The position numbers were made by a program, and so were the translations under genes. Under the pieces are notes generated by a model. The model made no database searches, was not told the DNA's origin, and saw only the letters and a list, made by a program, of their open reading frames with translations. A stretch of 64,000 bases of DNA from Streptomyces sp. CCM_MD2014 (GTDB lineage: Bacteria > Actinomycetota > Actinomycetes > Streptomycetales > Streptomycetaceae): contig NZ_CP009754.1 of the NCBI RefSeq assembly GCF_000772045.1, forward strand, positions 2,170,001 to 2,234,000, in the 5' to 3' direction. Numbering within the stretch: position 1 is the stretch's first letter; the number at the start of each line of letters is the position of its first letter. Positions 45,095 to 54,111 of the stretch are shown piece by piece.

Positions 45095-46318
45095 CTACAC
45101 GGCCCCCCGCTCCACCGGGCAGCTCATGCAGCGCGGCCCGCCCCGGCCACGGCCCAGTTCGCTGCCCGGGATCTCGATCACCTCGATGCCCTGTTTGCGC
45201 AGGTGCGTGTTGGTGGTGGCGTTGCGTTCGTAGGCGACGACGACGCCCGGTTCGACGGCCAGGACGTTGCAGCCGTCGTCCCACTGCTCGCGCTCGGCGG
45301 CGTGCACGTCCTGGGTGGCGGTGAGGACCCGGATCTCACCGAGCCCGAGGGCGGCGGCCATCGCGCGGTGCATGTGCTCCGGCGGGTGGTCGGTGACCTT
45401 CAGGTCCTTCTCCCCGGCCCCCGGCTCGATGGTGTAGGAGCGGAGCATGCCGAGCCCGGCGTACTGGGTGAAGGTGTCGCCGTCGACCATCGTCATCACC
45501 GTGTCCAGGTGCATGAAGGCACGCCGCTTCGGCATGTCGAGGGCCACGATGGTCCGCGCCGACCCGGCGGCGAACAGCTTGTGGGCCAGCATCTCGACGG
45601 CCTGGGGCGTGGTGCGCTCGCTCATGCCGATGAGCACGGCGCCGTTGCCGATGACCAGTACGTCGCCGCCCTCGATGGTGGAGGGGTAGTCGGCCTGCCC
45701 CTCGGACCAGAGGTGGAAGGTCTCGTCGCGGAAGAGCGGGTGGTGCCGGTAGATCGCCTCGAAGTGCACCGTCTCGCGCTGCCGGGCGGGCCAGCGCATG
45801 GCGTTGATCGACACGCCGTCGTAGATCCAGGCCGAGGTGTCCCGGGTGAAGAGGTGGTTGGGCAGCGGGCCGAGCAGGAAGTCGTCCAGTTCCATGGCGT
45901 GGAAGCGCACGGAGGTCGGCTCCGGGTGCGCCTCCAGGAACTCCCGCTTGGTCATGCCGCCGACCAGCCACTCGGCCAGTTCACCGGCGGGCAGGGTCTC
46001 GAAGGCGGCCCGGAGGTGGTCCGTGGCCAGCACTCCGTACTCCTTCTCGTCGAAGACCCGGTCCAGGACGAGCCGCCGCGCGGCCGGCACGTCCAGGGTC
46101 TCGGTGAGCAGGTCGCCGAAGAGGTGCACCGCCACCCCGCGGTCGCGGAGCACGTCGGCGAACCCGTCGTGCTCGGCGCGCGCCCGGCGCACCCACAGCA
46201 CGTCGTCGAAGAGAAGGGCGTCCTTGTTGCTGGGGGTGAGCCTTTTGAGCTCGAGATCCGGCCGGTGCAGGATGACGCGGGTGAGCCGCCCGGCTTCGGA
46301 GTCGACTTGGAATCCCAT
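45095..46318 (-). CDS. arcA: Arginine deiminase
   Basis: 407 residues; converts arginine to citrulline and ammonia. Full-length guanidino-group-modifying fold: opening [61 protein letters not shown] (catalytic His), and the nucleophile C397 in [16 protein letters not shown] 46318 ([10 protein letters not shown]) is the family start; an ATG 11 codons upstream adds a non-conserved leader. It is upstream of argF on the same strand. No carbamate kinase gene (arcC) occurs in the window, so the last step of the pathway is elsewhere or absent. Confidence 0.96.
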   Translation of the reverse strand: MGFQVDSEAGRLTRVILHRPDLELKRLTPSNKDALLFDDVLWVRRARAEHDGFADVLRDRGVAVHLFGDLLTETLDVPAARRLVLDRVFDEKEYGVLATDHLRAAFETLPAGELAEWLVGGMTKREFLEAHPEPTSVRFHAMELDDFLLGPLPNHLFTRDTSAWIYDGVSINAMRWPARQRETVHFEAIYRHHPLFRDETFHLWSEGQADYPSTIEGGDVLVIGNGAVLIGMSERTTPQAVEMLAHKLFAAGSARTIVALDMPKRRAFMHLDTVMTMVDGDTFTQYAGLGMLRSYTIEPGAGEKDLKVTDHPPEHMHRAMAAALGLGEIRVLTATQDVHAAEREQWDDGCNVLAVEPGVVVAYERNATTNTHLRKQGIEVIEIPGSELGRGRGGPRCMSCPVERGAV

Positions 46319-46360
46319 GTCTCCATCCTGACCACTCGGACGCGAGTTCACCCCCTGCTT

Positions 46361-46374
46361 TCACGGTCCCGTGA
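46361..46374. promoter_or_regulatory. Palindrome between arcA and antiporter gene
   Basis: TCACGG-TC-CCGTGA is a perfect 6+2+6 inverted repeat 43 bases before the arcA start, in the 166-bp divergent region. Possible operator; no factor suggested. Confidence 0.35.
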
Positions 46375-46484
46375 CCACAGTGCGCCCTCCGGGTGCCCCC
46401 GTGCGACGCCGGGGCGCCCCGGCGGTGCCGCGTAATGCCTGGCGACGGCCGGAGCGCCCGGCCGCGCGTCAGGGGGGAGACCTG

Positions 46485-47807
46485 TTGAGCTCCGGTATCG
46501 CTTCCAGTCCAGATGCTCTGAGTCCGGATGCGTTGATCACCCATTTCGTGGGTGCGTCGGCGCTCGTCCTGGTGGCCGCCCACAGCGGCGGCTGGCTGGC
46601 CCGGCGGCTCGGGCAGCCGTACATCGTGGGCCAGTTGGCGACGGGCATCGCGCTCGGCCCCTCGTTGCTCGGCAGCACGGCCCCCACGGTGTACGAGGCT
46701 CTGTTCCCGGCGGCGATCGGCCCGGCGCTGACCGGTCTCGCGCAGTTCTCGCTGGTGGTGTTCCTGTTCGCGGTGGGCTACGAACTGGACCTGAAGGTGC
46801 TCGGTGTCCGGGCGCGCAGCTCGGTGACCGTGGCGCTGGCCTCGTTCGCGGTGCCGATGGCCGTGGGCAGCGGCTGCGCGCTGCTGTTCCGGGGCACGCT
46901 GCACGACCTGGGCATGCCGCTGGACCTCTCCCCCGCCATGGTGGTCTTCGCCGGGGTCGCCCTGGCCACGACGGCGGTACCGGTGCTGACGGCCATCGTG
47001 CGCGAGAACGGGCTGTCCCGCACGGTTCCCGGGGTGCTGGCCGTCTCCGCCGCCGGGGTGCTGGACGCGCTCTGCTGGACCGTGCTGGCGGGTGCCCTGC
47101 TGAACGCGGGCGGCGGCGCCGGAGCGGCCCTCGACTGGCCGTGGCGGGTGGGGCTCACCCTCGGCTACGTCGTCCTGATGGCGTGCGCGGCCCGGCCGCT
47201 GCTGCGCCTGCTGCTGTGGCGGACCCGCCTGGAGCCCTCGCTGCGGATGGCGCTGCTCATCGGTTTCGCGCTCGGTTCGGCGTGGGTCACGCACGCGCTG
47301 GGGCTGCACGTGATCTTCGGTGCGCTGCTCGCCGGTGTGGTCGTCCCGCGGGAGGAGGGCGGCACGCTCGACCCCGACCTGCTGCGGCCGCTGCTGTCCG
47401 TGGCCTCGCTGCTGCTGCCGTTCTTCTTCGTCCTCTCGGGCCAGTCCGTGGCCCTGAACAACATGACAGGCACGGGCTGGGCCGCCCTGTCGGTGGTGAC
47501 GCTCCTCGCGGTCGTCACGAAGGTCGGCAGCGGGGCGGTGGCGGCCGGCCTGGGCGGCCTCGACCGGCACGACGCGCGGACGGTCGGCATCCTGCTCAAC
47601 ACCCGGGGGCTGACCGAGCTGATCGCCCTCAACGCGGGCCTGGACGCGGGCCTGCTGAGCGCCCCGCTCTACACGGTCCTCGTCTTCATGGCCCTCGCCA
47701 CGACGCTCCTGACCCAGCCGCTCCTGCGGCTGAACGCCCGGATCGCCACACGCGAACGCCGGCCGGAGTCGGCCCGGTCCACGGCGGTGAAGCCGTACGC
47801 CGGGTGA
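46485..47807 (+). CDS. Cation/proton antiporter (CPA2 family)
   Basis: 440 residues with 12-13 membrane helices: LGQPYIVGQLATGIALGPSLLG in helix 2-3, FLFAVGYELDL (central Glu/Asp), VALATTAVPVLTAIV, HVIFGALLAGVVVPRE, and NTRGLTELIALNAGLDAG near the end. This is the Na+/H+ or K+/H+ exchanger type without a RCK domain. TTG at 46485 is chosen because AGGGGGGAG stands 5-6 bases upstream; the frame is open further up (46371), but that part is Arg/Pro-rich and lacks a ribosome site. Convergent with pnkp. Confidence 0.9.
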   Translation: MSSGIASSPDALSPDALITHFVGASALVLVAAHSGGWLARRLGQPYIVGQLATGIALGPSLLGSTAPTVYEALFPAAIGPALTGLAQFSLVVFLFAVGYELDLKVLGVRARSSVTVALASFAVPMAVGSGCALLFRGTLHDLGMPLDLSPAMVVFAGVALATTAVPVLTAIVRENGLSRTVPGVLAVSAAGVLDALCWTVLAGALLNAGGGAGAALDWPWRVGLTLGYVVLMACAARPLLRLLLWRTRLEPSLRMALLIGFALGSAWVTHALGLHVIFGALLAGVVVPREEGGTLDPDLLRPLLSVASLLLPFFFVLSGQSVALNNMTGTGWAALSVVTLLAVVTKVGSGAVAAGLGGLDRHDARTVGILLNTRGLTELIALNAGLDAGLLSAPLYTVLVFMALATTLLTQPLLRLNARIATRERRPESARSTAVKPYAG

Positions 47808-47860
47808 CACCGGCCGGCGCACGCCCGCACCGCCGCGGCCGGATCACCGGACCACGGAGG

Positions 47861-50434
47861 TCACAGCCGCGGGTCCACCGGCTCCGACTCCAGGGCCAGC
47901 ACCCCGAACACCGCCTCGTGCACGCGCCACAGCGGCTCGCCGTCCGCGAGCCGGTCCAGGGCCTCCAGGCCGAGGGCGTACTCGCGGATCGCCAGGGATC
48001 GCTTGTGGTTCAGGAAGCGGTTCCGGAGGCGGGCGAGGTGGTCGGGGCGGGTGTACTCGGGGCCGTAGATGATCCGCAGGTACTCCCGGCCGCGGCACTT
48101 GATGCCGGGCTGCACCAGGCGACCCTTCCCGTCGCGTACGAGGGCGCCGACGGGCTTGACCACCATGCCCTCGCCGCCCCGGCCGGTCATCTCCAGCCAC
48201 CAGTCGACGCCCGCCGCCACCGACTCGGGGTCGCCGGTGTCCACGTACAGCCGGCGGGTGGTCTGGAGCAGGCCGCTGCCGTCGTGCTCGACGATGCGGT
48301 CGATGAGGGCGAGCTGCTCGTCGTGCGGCAGTGCGGCCAGGCTGCGGCCCTGGACGGCGAGGATCTGGAACGGGGCCAGGCGGACGCCGTCCAGGCCGTC
48401 GGTGGGCCAGCAGTAGCGGCGGTAGGCGTCGGTGAAGGCGGCCGCGTCGGCGGACCGGTCGCGCTGGCGGTCGAGGAGGTCCTGCACTTCGACGCCGCGC
48501 GCCGCGGCACCCTCCAGCGCGGTCAGCACGCCCGGGAACACCGCGCCGGAGGCGGCGCCCACGGCGGCGTACTGGGAGCGCAGCAGCCCGGCGGCCTTGA
48601 GCGACCACGGCATCAGCTCGGTGTCCAGCAGCAGCCAGTCGGTGGCCAGTTCGTCCCACAGACCGGCCTCCCCGATCGCCGTGCGCAGCCGGTCGAGGAT
48701 CTCCTCGGTGGCGGACGCGTCGTCGAGGAAGGGGCGGCCGGTACGGGTGTACAGGGACCCGGTGATGCCGCCGTCGACGCCGAAGCGGGCGCGGGCCGCC
48801 TCCGCGTCGCGGCAGACCAGGACCACCGCCCGGGAGCCCATGTGCTTCTCCTCGCACACCACCCGGGCGACGCCGTCCGCCGCGTACTGCGCGAAGGCCT
48901 CCTTCGGGTGCTCCAGGTAGCCGTCCACGCCCGAGGTGGCGGTCGGTGCCATGGTCGGCGGGAGGTACGGCAGCAGGCGGGGGTCGGTGGCGAAGCGGCT
49001 CATGACCTCCAGGGCGGCCGCCCCGTTCTCCTCGCGCACGGTGATCCGCCCGGCGTGCCGGGTCTCCACCACCCGTCGGCCCTGGACGTCGGCCAGGTCC
49101 AGCGGGCGGCCGTCGTGCCCGCCGGGTGCCTCGGCACGCAGCGGCCTGGCCGGCTCGTACCAGACCCGCTCGGCCGGTACGTCGACGATCTCCCGCTCCG
49201 GCCAGCGCAGCGCGGTGAGCCTGCCGCCGAACACGGCGCCGGTGTCCAGGCAGATGGTGTTGTTCAGCCAGGTGGCCTCCGGGACCGGGGTGTGGCCGTA
49301 GACGACGGCCGCGCGGCCCCGGTAGTCCTCGGCCCACGGGTAGCGCACGGGCAGGCCGAACTCGTCGGTCTCGCCGGTGGTGTCGCCGTACAGGGCGTGG
49401 CTGCGGACCCGGCCGGAGGTGCGGCCGTGGTACTTCTCGGGCAGACCGGCGTGGCAGACCACCAGTCTGCCGCCGTCGAGGACGTAGTGGCTGACCAGGC
49501 CGTCGATGAACTCCCGCACCTCGGCGCGGAACTCCTCGCTCTCCCCCTCCATCTGCTCGATGGTCTCGGCGAGTCCGTGGGTGTGCTGGACCTTGCGGCC
49601 CTTCAGGAAGCGGCCGTACTTGTTCTCGTGGTTGCCGGGGACGCACAGGGCGTTGCCCGACGTGACCATGGACATCACACGGCGCAGCACGCCCGGGCTG
49701 TCGGGGCCGCGGTCGACCAGGTCGCCGACGAAGACGGCGGTGCGGCCGTCGGGGTGGACGCCGTCGGTGTAGCCGAGCTTGGCGAGCAGGGTCTCCAGTT
49801 CGGCGGCGCAGCCGTGGATGTCACCGATGATGTCGAAGGGGCCGGTGAGGTGGGTGAGGTCGTTGAACCGCTTCTCGGTGACGACGGTGGCGTGCTCCAC
49901 CTCCGCGACGCCGCGCAGCACGTGCACCTTGCGGAAGCCCTCGCGCTCCAGGTGGCGCAGGGAGCGGCGGAGTTCGCGGGTGTGGCGCTGGACGACCCGG
50001 CGGGGCATGTCGGCGCGGTCGGTGCGGCCGGCGTTGCGCTCGGCGCAGACCTGCTCGGGCACGTCGAGCACGATGGCGATGGGCAGCACGTCGTGCTCCC
50101 TGGCCAGGCCGATCAGCTGACGGCGGGCGTCCTGCTGCACGTTGGTCGCGTCGACGACGGTGCGGCGGCCGGCGGCGAGCCGCTTGCCCGCGATGTAGTG
50201 CAGGACGTCGAAGGCGTCGCGGCTGGCGCTCTGGTCGTTCTCGTCGTCGGCGACCAGGCCCCGGCAGAAGTCGGAGGAGATGACCTCGGTCGGCTTGAAG
50301 TGGCGCCGGGCGAAGGTGGACTTGCCGGAGCCGGAGGCGCCGATCAGCACGACGAGGGAGAGGTCGGTGACGGGCAGGGCGCGGGCCCGCGCGGGGGTGG
50401 CGTCGGTGGTGCCGGTGGTGTCCGCGGTGCTCAT
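47861..50434 (-). CDS. pnkp: Polynucleotide kinase-phosphatase-ligase (Pnkp), RNA repair
   Basis: 857 residues in three domains. The 5'-OH polynucleotide kinase has P-loop GASGSGKST (32-40). The binuclear metallophosphoesterase (2',3'-phosphatase) has GDIHGC (204-209), GDLVDRGP, GNHE and GHTPVP. The C-terminal ligase/adenylyltransferase has Lys530 in EEKHMGSRA. This is the bacterial Pnkp that heals and seals cleaved RNA (for example tRNAs cut by ribotoxins) together with Hen1. ATG overlaps the stop of hen1 (ATGA), so the two are made together. All catalytic motifs are intact. Confidence 0.97.
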   Translation of the reverse strand: MSTADTTGTTDATPARARALPVTDLSLVVLIGASGSGKSTFARRHFKPTEVISSDFCRGLVADDENDQSASRDAFDVLHYIAGKRLAAGRRTVVDATNVQQDARRQLIGLAREHDVLPIAIVLDVPEQVCAERNAGRTDRADMPRRVVQRHTRELRRSLRHLEREGFRKVHVLRGVAEVEHATVVTEKRFNDLTHLTGPFDIIGDIHGCAAELETLLAKLGYTDGVHPDGRTAVFVGDLVDRGPDSPGVLRRVMSMVTSGNALCVPGNHENKYGRFLKGRKVQHTHGLAETIEQMEGESEEFRAEVREFIDGLVSHYVLDGGRLVVCHAGLPEKYHGRTSGRVRSHALYGDTTGETDEFGLPVRYPWAEDYRGRAAVVYGHTPVPEATWLNNTICLDTGAVFGGRLTALRWPEREIVDVPAERVWYEPARPLRAEAPGGHDGRPLDLADVQGRRVVETRHAGRITVREENGAAALEVMSRFATDPRLLPYLPPTMAPTATSGVDGYLEHPKEAFAQYAADGVARVVCEEKHMGSRAVVLVCRDAEAARARFGVDGGITGSLYTRTGRPFLDDASATEEILDRLRTAIGEAGLWDELATDWLLLDTELMPWSLKAAGLLRSQYAAVGAASGAVFPGVLTALEGAAARGVEVQDLLDRQRDRSADAAAFTDAYRRYCWPTDGLDGVRLAPFQILAVQGRSLAALPHDEQLALIDRIVEHDGSGLLQTTRRLYVDTGDPESVAAGVDWWLEMTGRGGEGMVVKPVGALVRDGKGRLVQPGIKCRGREYLRIIYGPEYTRPDHLARLRNRFLNHKRSLAIREYALGLEALDRLADGEPLWRVHEAVFGVLALESEPVDPRL

Positions 50435-51912
50435 GCGGCCTTCGCCTCCTTCTCGGTCGCGGTGCCGGCCGGGGTGTCGAGGGTGAACAGGGCCAGCTGG
50501 GTGGGCGGGCCCACCTCGGGGTCGTCGGGTCCGACGGGGCGGAACTCCACGTCGTAGCCGTGCCGCTCGGCGACCGCCCGGGCCCAGGTGCGGAACTCCT
50601 CGCGGGTCCACTCGAAGCGGTGGTCCCGGTGGCGGACGTGACCGGCGGGCAGGGTCTCCCACCGCACGTTGTACTCGACGTTGGGGGTGGTGACGACGAC
50701 GGTGCGGGGGCGGGCCGCGCCGAAGACGGCGTACTCCAGGGCGGGCAGCCGGGGCAGGTCGAGGTGCTCGATCACCTCGCTCAGCACGGCGGCGTCGTAC
50801 CCCGTCAGACGCTTGTCGGTGTAGGCGAGGGAGCCCTGGAAGAGCCGGACGCGGGCGGCCTGCCGCTCGCCCATGCGGTCCAGCTTGAGCCGCCGGGAGG
50901 CGATGGTGAGCGCGCGCACCGACACGTCCACGCCGGCGATCTCGGTGAACCGCGGCTCCTTGAGCAGCTCGCGCACCAGCTGTCCCTCGCCGCAGCCGAG
51001 GTCGAGGACGCGGGCGGCGGCGCGGTCGCGCAGCGCGGTGAGGATCGCCTCGCGGCGCTGTACGGCGAGCGGGGTGGGCTTCGCCTCCTGCTCGGCCTCC
51101 GCCTCGACGGCGTTGTCGATCTCCTCGACCTCGCTGTCGTCGGTCTCGGCCAGCCGGATCAGCTCCAGCCGGTCCATCGCCTCACGGGTCAGGGACCAGC
51201 GGCGGGACAGGTAGCGGCTGGTGATCAGCTTCTGCTCGGGGTGGCCGGGCAGCCAGCCCTCTCCGGCCCGCAGCAGCTTGTCGACCTCGTCCGGGGCGAC
51301 CCAGTAGTGCTTGGCGTCGTCGAGCACGGGGAGGAGGACGTACAGGTGGCGCAGGGCGTCGGAGAGGGTGAGGGTCTCGGACTCCAGCACGAGCCGGACG
51401 TAGCGCGAGTCGCCCCACTCGGGGAACTCGGTGTCCAGGGGGACCGCCTCGACGGCGACCGCCCAGCCGAGCGGCTCGAACAGGCGCCGTACCAGGTCGG
51501 GGCCGCCGCGGGCGGGCAGCGCCGGGATCTCGACGCGCAGCGGGAGCGGCCGGGCGGCGCGCTCGGGGCGGGCCTTGCACACGCCGCGCATGGCGCTGGA
51601 GAAGACGTTGCTCAGCGCGACGGCGAGCAGCGACGAGGCCGCGTACGGGCGGTCGTTGACGTACTGGGCGAGGGCGGCGTCGGGGGCGCCGCCGCGGCCC
51701 TTGCCCTTGCCGCGCCTGACCAGCGCCACCGGATCGACCTCCAGCAGCAGCGCCGCCGTGCAGCGCTGTTCCTCCGCCTCGGGGTAGAGCACGTGAGCCG
51801 TGCCGAAGGAGGTGGAGAACGCCTGCGCCTTCTCGGGATGCTTGTGCAGCAGGAAACCGAGGTCGGTCGCGGGGTGCTCGGCGTTGCCGGTGGTGGTGAT
51901 GGTCAGGAACAT
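50431..51912 (-). CDS. hen1: 3'-terminal RNA ribose 2'-O-methyltransferase Hen1
   Basis: 493 residues. Residues 1-about 240 form the bacterial-only N-terminal half that activates the Pnkp ligase. The methyltransferase half has SAM motif DLGCGEG (304-310) and metal-binding residues in EVIEHL (379-384) and HVRHRDHRFEW (His425/428/431 region). It methylates the 2'-OH at the 3' end of the break before sealing, making repaired RNA resistant to re-cleavage. ATG 51912 (MFLTITTTG) is the family start. It is the first gene of the hen1-pnkp pair; a short acidic linker (EVEEIDNAVEAEAEQE) joins its halves. Confidence 0.97.
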   Translation of the reverse strand: MFLTITTTGNAEHPATDLGFLLHKHPEKAQAFSTSFGTAHVLYPEAEEQRCTAALLLEVDPVALVRRGKGKGRGGAPDAALAQYVNDRPYAASSLLAVALSNVFSSAMRGVCKARPERAARPLPLRVEIPALPARGGPDLVRRLFEPLGWAVAVEAVPLDTEFPEWGDSRYVRLVLESETLTLSDALRHLYVLLPVLDDAKHYWVAPDEVDKLLRAGEGWLPGHPEQKLITSRYLSRRWSLTREAMDRLELIRLAETDDSEVEEIDNAVEAEAEQEAKPTPLAVQRREAILTALRDRAAARVLDLGCGEGQLVRELLKEPRFTEIAGVDVSVRALTIASRRLKLDRMGERQAARVRLFQGSLAYTDKRLTGYDAAVLSEVIEHLDLPRLPALEYAVFGAARPRTVVVTTPNVEYNVRWETLPAGHVRHRDHRFEWTREEFRTWARAVAERHGYDVEFRPVGPDDPEVGPPTQLALFTLDTPAGTATEKEAKAA

Positions 51913-51969
51913 GGGCCTCTCCGGCCGGGTCGGCGGTGCAACGGACGACTGCTGACGCCGTACGCGCGG

Positions 51970-51998
51970 GAGCCCCCGGGGCGGTACCCCGAGGGCTC
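51970..51998. terminator. Hairpin between F420-type oxidoreductase gene and hen1
   Basis: GAGCCCCCGGGG / CCCCGAGGGCTC, 12 bp with one mismatch and a 5-base loop, after the end of the oxidoreductase gene (both leftward) and before hen1. Confidence 0.6.
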
Positions 51999-52076
51999 CG
52001 GCGAAGCGACGGTCATACGATCGCACAGGGCGGGTGACCGGCGCCTTCGGTTATTCGGCCGTGCGGCAGGGACGGT

Positions 52077-53000
52077 TCAGGTCAGCTGCGACTGGACCTG
52101 GGCGGAGATCAGCTCCAGGTGGTCCAGGTCGTCGAGGTCGAGGATCTGGAGGTAGATCCGCTGGGCGCCGGCCTCGGCGTAGCGGCCGATCTTCTCGACG
52201 ACCTCGGCAGGGGAGCCCGCGAGGCCGTTGGCCTTCAGCTCCTCGACCTCGCGGCCGATGACGGCGGCGCGGCGGGCGACCTCGGCGTCGTCCTTGCCGA
52301 CGCAGGCGACGAGGGCGTTGGAGTAGGTGAGCGCGTCGGCCGCGCGGCCGGCCGCCTCGGCGGCGGCGCGCACCCGGCCGAACTGGCGGGCGGTGTCCTC
52401 GAGGGAGGCGAACGGCATGTTGAACTCGTCGGCGTACTGGCCGGCCAGCCGCGGGGTGCGGGTGGCGCCGTGGCCGCCGATGAGCACGGGCACCTTGGCC
52501 TGCGCGGGCTTGGGCAGCGCGGGCGAGTCCGTGAGGTCGTAGAACTTCCCGTGGAAGTCGAAGGTCTTGCCGGTCTCGGTGGCCCACAGACCGGTGACGA
52601 TCGCCAGCTGCTCCTCCAGACGGCCGATCTTCTCCTTCGGGAAGGGGATGCCGTACGCCTTGTGCTCCTCCTCGAACCAGCCGGCGCCCAGGCCCAGCTC
52701 GACGCGGCCGCCGGACATCTGGTCGACCTGGGCGACCTGGATGGCGAGGACGCCGGGCAGCCGGAAGGTGCCCGCGGTCATCAGGGTGCCGAGGCGGATG
52801 CGCTTGGTCTCCCGGGCGAGGCCGGCGAGGGTGATCCAGGCGTCGGTGGGGCCGGGAAGGCCGTCCACTGCGCCCATGCGGAGGTAGTGATCGCTGCGGA
52901 AGAAGGCGTCGAAGCCCAGGTCCTCGGTGGCCTTGGCCACGGTGAGCAAGGTGTCGTAGGTGGCCCCCTGCTGGGGCTCGGTGAAGATACGGAGATCCAT
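52077..53000 (-). CDS. LLM-class F420-dependent oxidoreductase
   Basis: 307 residues, luciferase-like TIM barrel: MDLRIFTEPQQGATYDTLLTVAKATEDLGFDAFFRSDHY, TLMTAGTFRLPGVLAIQVAQVDQMSGGRVELGLGAGWFEEEH, and VPVLIGGHGATRTPRLAGQYADEFN. This is the usual Streptomyces type predicted to use coenzyme F420. The substrate is unknown. ATG 53000 is preferred over 53009 because GGATGGAAG then acts as ribosome site. Single gene by spacing. Confidence 0.93.
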   Translation of the reverse strand: MDLRIFTEPQQGATYDTLLTVAKATEDLGFDAFFRSDHYLRMGAVDGLPGPTDAWITLAGLARETKRIRLGTLMTAGTFRLPGVLAIQVAQVDQMSGGRVELGLGAGWFEEEHKAYGIPFPKEKIGRLEEQLAIVTGLWATETGKTFDFHGKFYDLTDSPALPKPAQAKVPVLIGGHGATRTPRLAGQYADEFNMPFASLEDTARQFGRVRAAAEAAGRAADALTYSNALVACVGKDDAEVARRAAVIGREVEELKANGLAGSPAEVVEKIGRYAEAGAQRIYLQILDLDDLDHLELISAQVQSQLT

Positions 53001-53081
53001 GTCTTCCATCCTGCCTGCTCGGCGCGGGTGTCGGGCACAGGCTCCGGTCGCGGCGCGCGGAACGCGGGACGCCGTGGAGCG

Positions 53082-53552
53082 CTAGCCCGCCTCCCGCTCC
53101 GGTAAGTGCGCGTCGCGGTCCGCCAGTTTGCGCAGCATCTCCAGGACCCGGTCCCGTGACTCGTCGGCCGCGTCGATGGCCTCCATGCACTGCCAGTACG
53201 TTGCCTCGTCGGCGGCGGCGCAGGCGACGCCCACGAGGGCGATGCCGGTCTCGCCGAGCAGGGTGCCCAGGCGCATCAGGGCCTGCCGGGCGTCGCCCAG
53301 TTCGGTGAGCTGGGCGGCGCGCAGCTCACCCGGGGGCAGCTGCGGCGTGCCCAGCACGCCGCAGCCCCGGCCCGCCAGCTCGGTCAATCCGATGGCCTCG
53401 CCCCGCAGTTCCGGTGGTCCGTACACCGCCAGCCGGCTGCCGATCGCCTGGGCGAGGGCCTGCACCTGCCACACCTCCGCCAGGACCTCCGGCACCTCGC
53501 CGCCGGCGGCCAGGGCGCGCCCACTCGTCACGATGAGCCGCACAGCGTCCAT
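53082..53552 (-). CDS. DUF6099 family protein
   Basis: 156 residues, mostly helical: MDAVRLIVTSGRALAAGGEVPEVLAEVWQVQALAQAIGSRLAVYGPPELRGEA, ending with LRKLADRDAHLPEREAG. This matches the Streptomyces-specific DUF6099 family as I remember it; function unknown. ATG 53552 has GGGGGCAG upstream; an in-frame start at 53612 adds an Arg-rich leader. Confidence 0.75.
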   Translation of the reverse strand: MDAVRLIVTSGRALAAGGEVPEVLAEVWQVQALAQAIGSRLAVYGPPELRGEAIGLTELAGRGCGVLGTPQLPPGELRAAQLTELGDARQALMRLGTLLGETGIALVGVACAAADEATYWQCMEAIDAADESRDRVLEMLRKLADRDAHLPEREAG

Positions 53553-53748
53553 GCGCTGCCCCCGTCTGTTCCGACGCGCGCGCGGCGCGTCCGCCCGAAC
53601 TCCGTTGTCCACTACCCAGAGTGAAGGCGTGTGGGGCGAAAAGCTAGAGGAAGGCGGAAATCTTCGGACACCATATTGATTTCTGTCCTGATCCCGACTG
53701 CGGAGAGTGATAACGGAGTCGTTGACTCCTCCCCGCTCAGCCTCCCGG

Positions 53749-54111
53749 TCAGCCTTCCGGTTCCCCCGCCGCGGGGGGTGCGCCGGGCACGGGGAACCGG
53801 GATTCGTTCCGCTCGATCTTCGCCTCCAGCGCGGCCAGCGGGTCGACGCCGAGCACCTCGCAGAACTGGAGGAGGTACGCCAGGACGTCGGCGACCTCGT
53901 CCCGGACCCGGTGGGCGGTGTCCGGGTCGGACATCACGCGGGCCGACTGCTCCGGCGTCAACCACTGGAAGATCTCCAGGAGTTCGGAGGCCTCCACGCT
54001 CAGGGCCGCAGCCAGGTTCTTGGGCGTGTGGTACGGCTGCCAGTCGCGGGCGGCGGCGAACTCGGCCAGCCTGCGCCGCAGGGCCGGAAGGTCACGGGGA
54101 TGATCGGTCAC
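53749..54111 (-). CDS. MazG-like nucleotide pyrophosphohydrolase
   Basis: 120 residues with the all-alpha NTP pyrophosphatase motif: EASELLEIFQWL (ExxE) and EVADVLAYLLQF (ExxD), as in the RS21-C6/MazG-like dCTPase branch, after a helix RLAEFAAARDWQPYHTPKNLAAAL. Such enzymes hydrolyse (d)NTPs to NMP and PPi. ATG overlaps the stop of the upstream AAA ATPase gene as ATGA, so the products are made together. The substrate is unknown. Confidence 0.92.
   Translation of the reverse strand: MTDHPRDLPALRRRLAEFAAARDWQPYHTPKNLAAALSVEASELLEIFQWLTPEQSARVMSDPDTAHRVRDEVADVLAYLLQFCEVLGVDPLAALEAKIERNESRFPVPGAPPAAGEPEG

Noticed and set aside
45095-46318. Complete arginine deiminase (arcABC) operon
   Set aside because: arcA and a carbamoyltransferase are present, but no carbamate kinase lies on either side within the window.
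46371-46484. N-terminal extension of the antiporter from ATG 46371
   Set aside because: Pro/Arg-rich, no ribosome site; AGGGGGGAG stands before TTG 46485 at the right distance.
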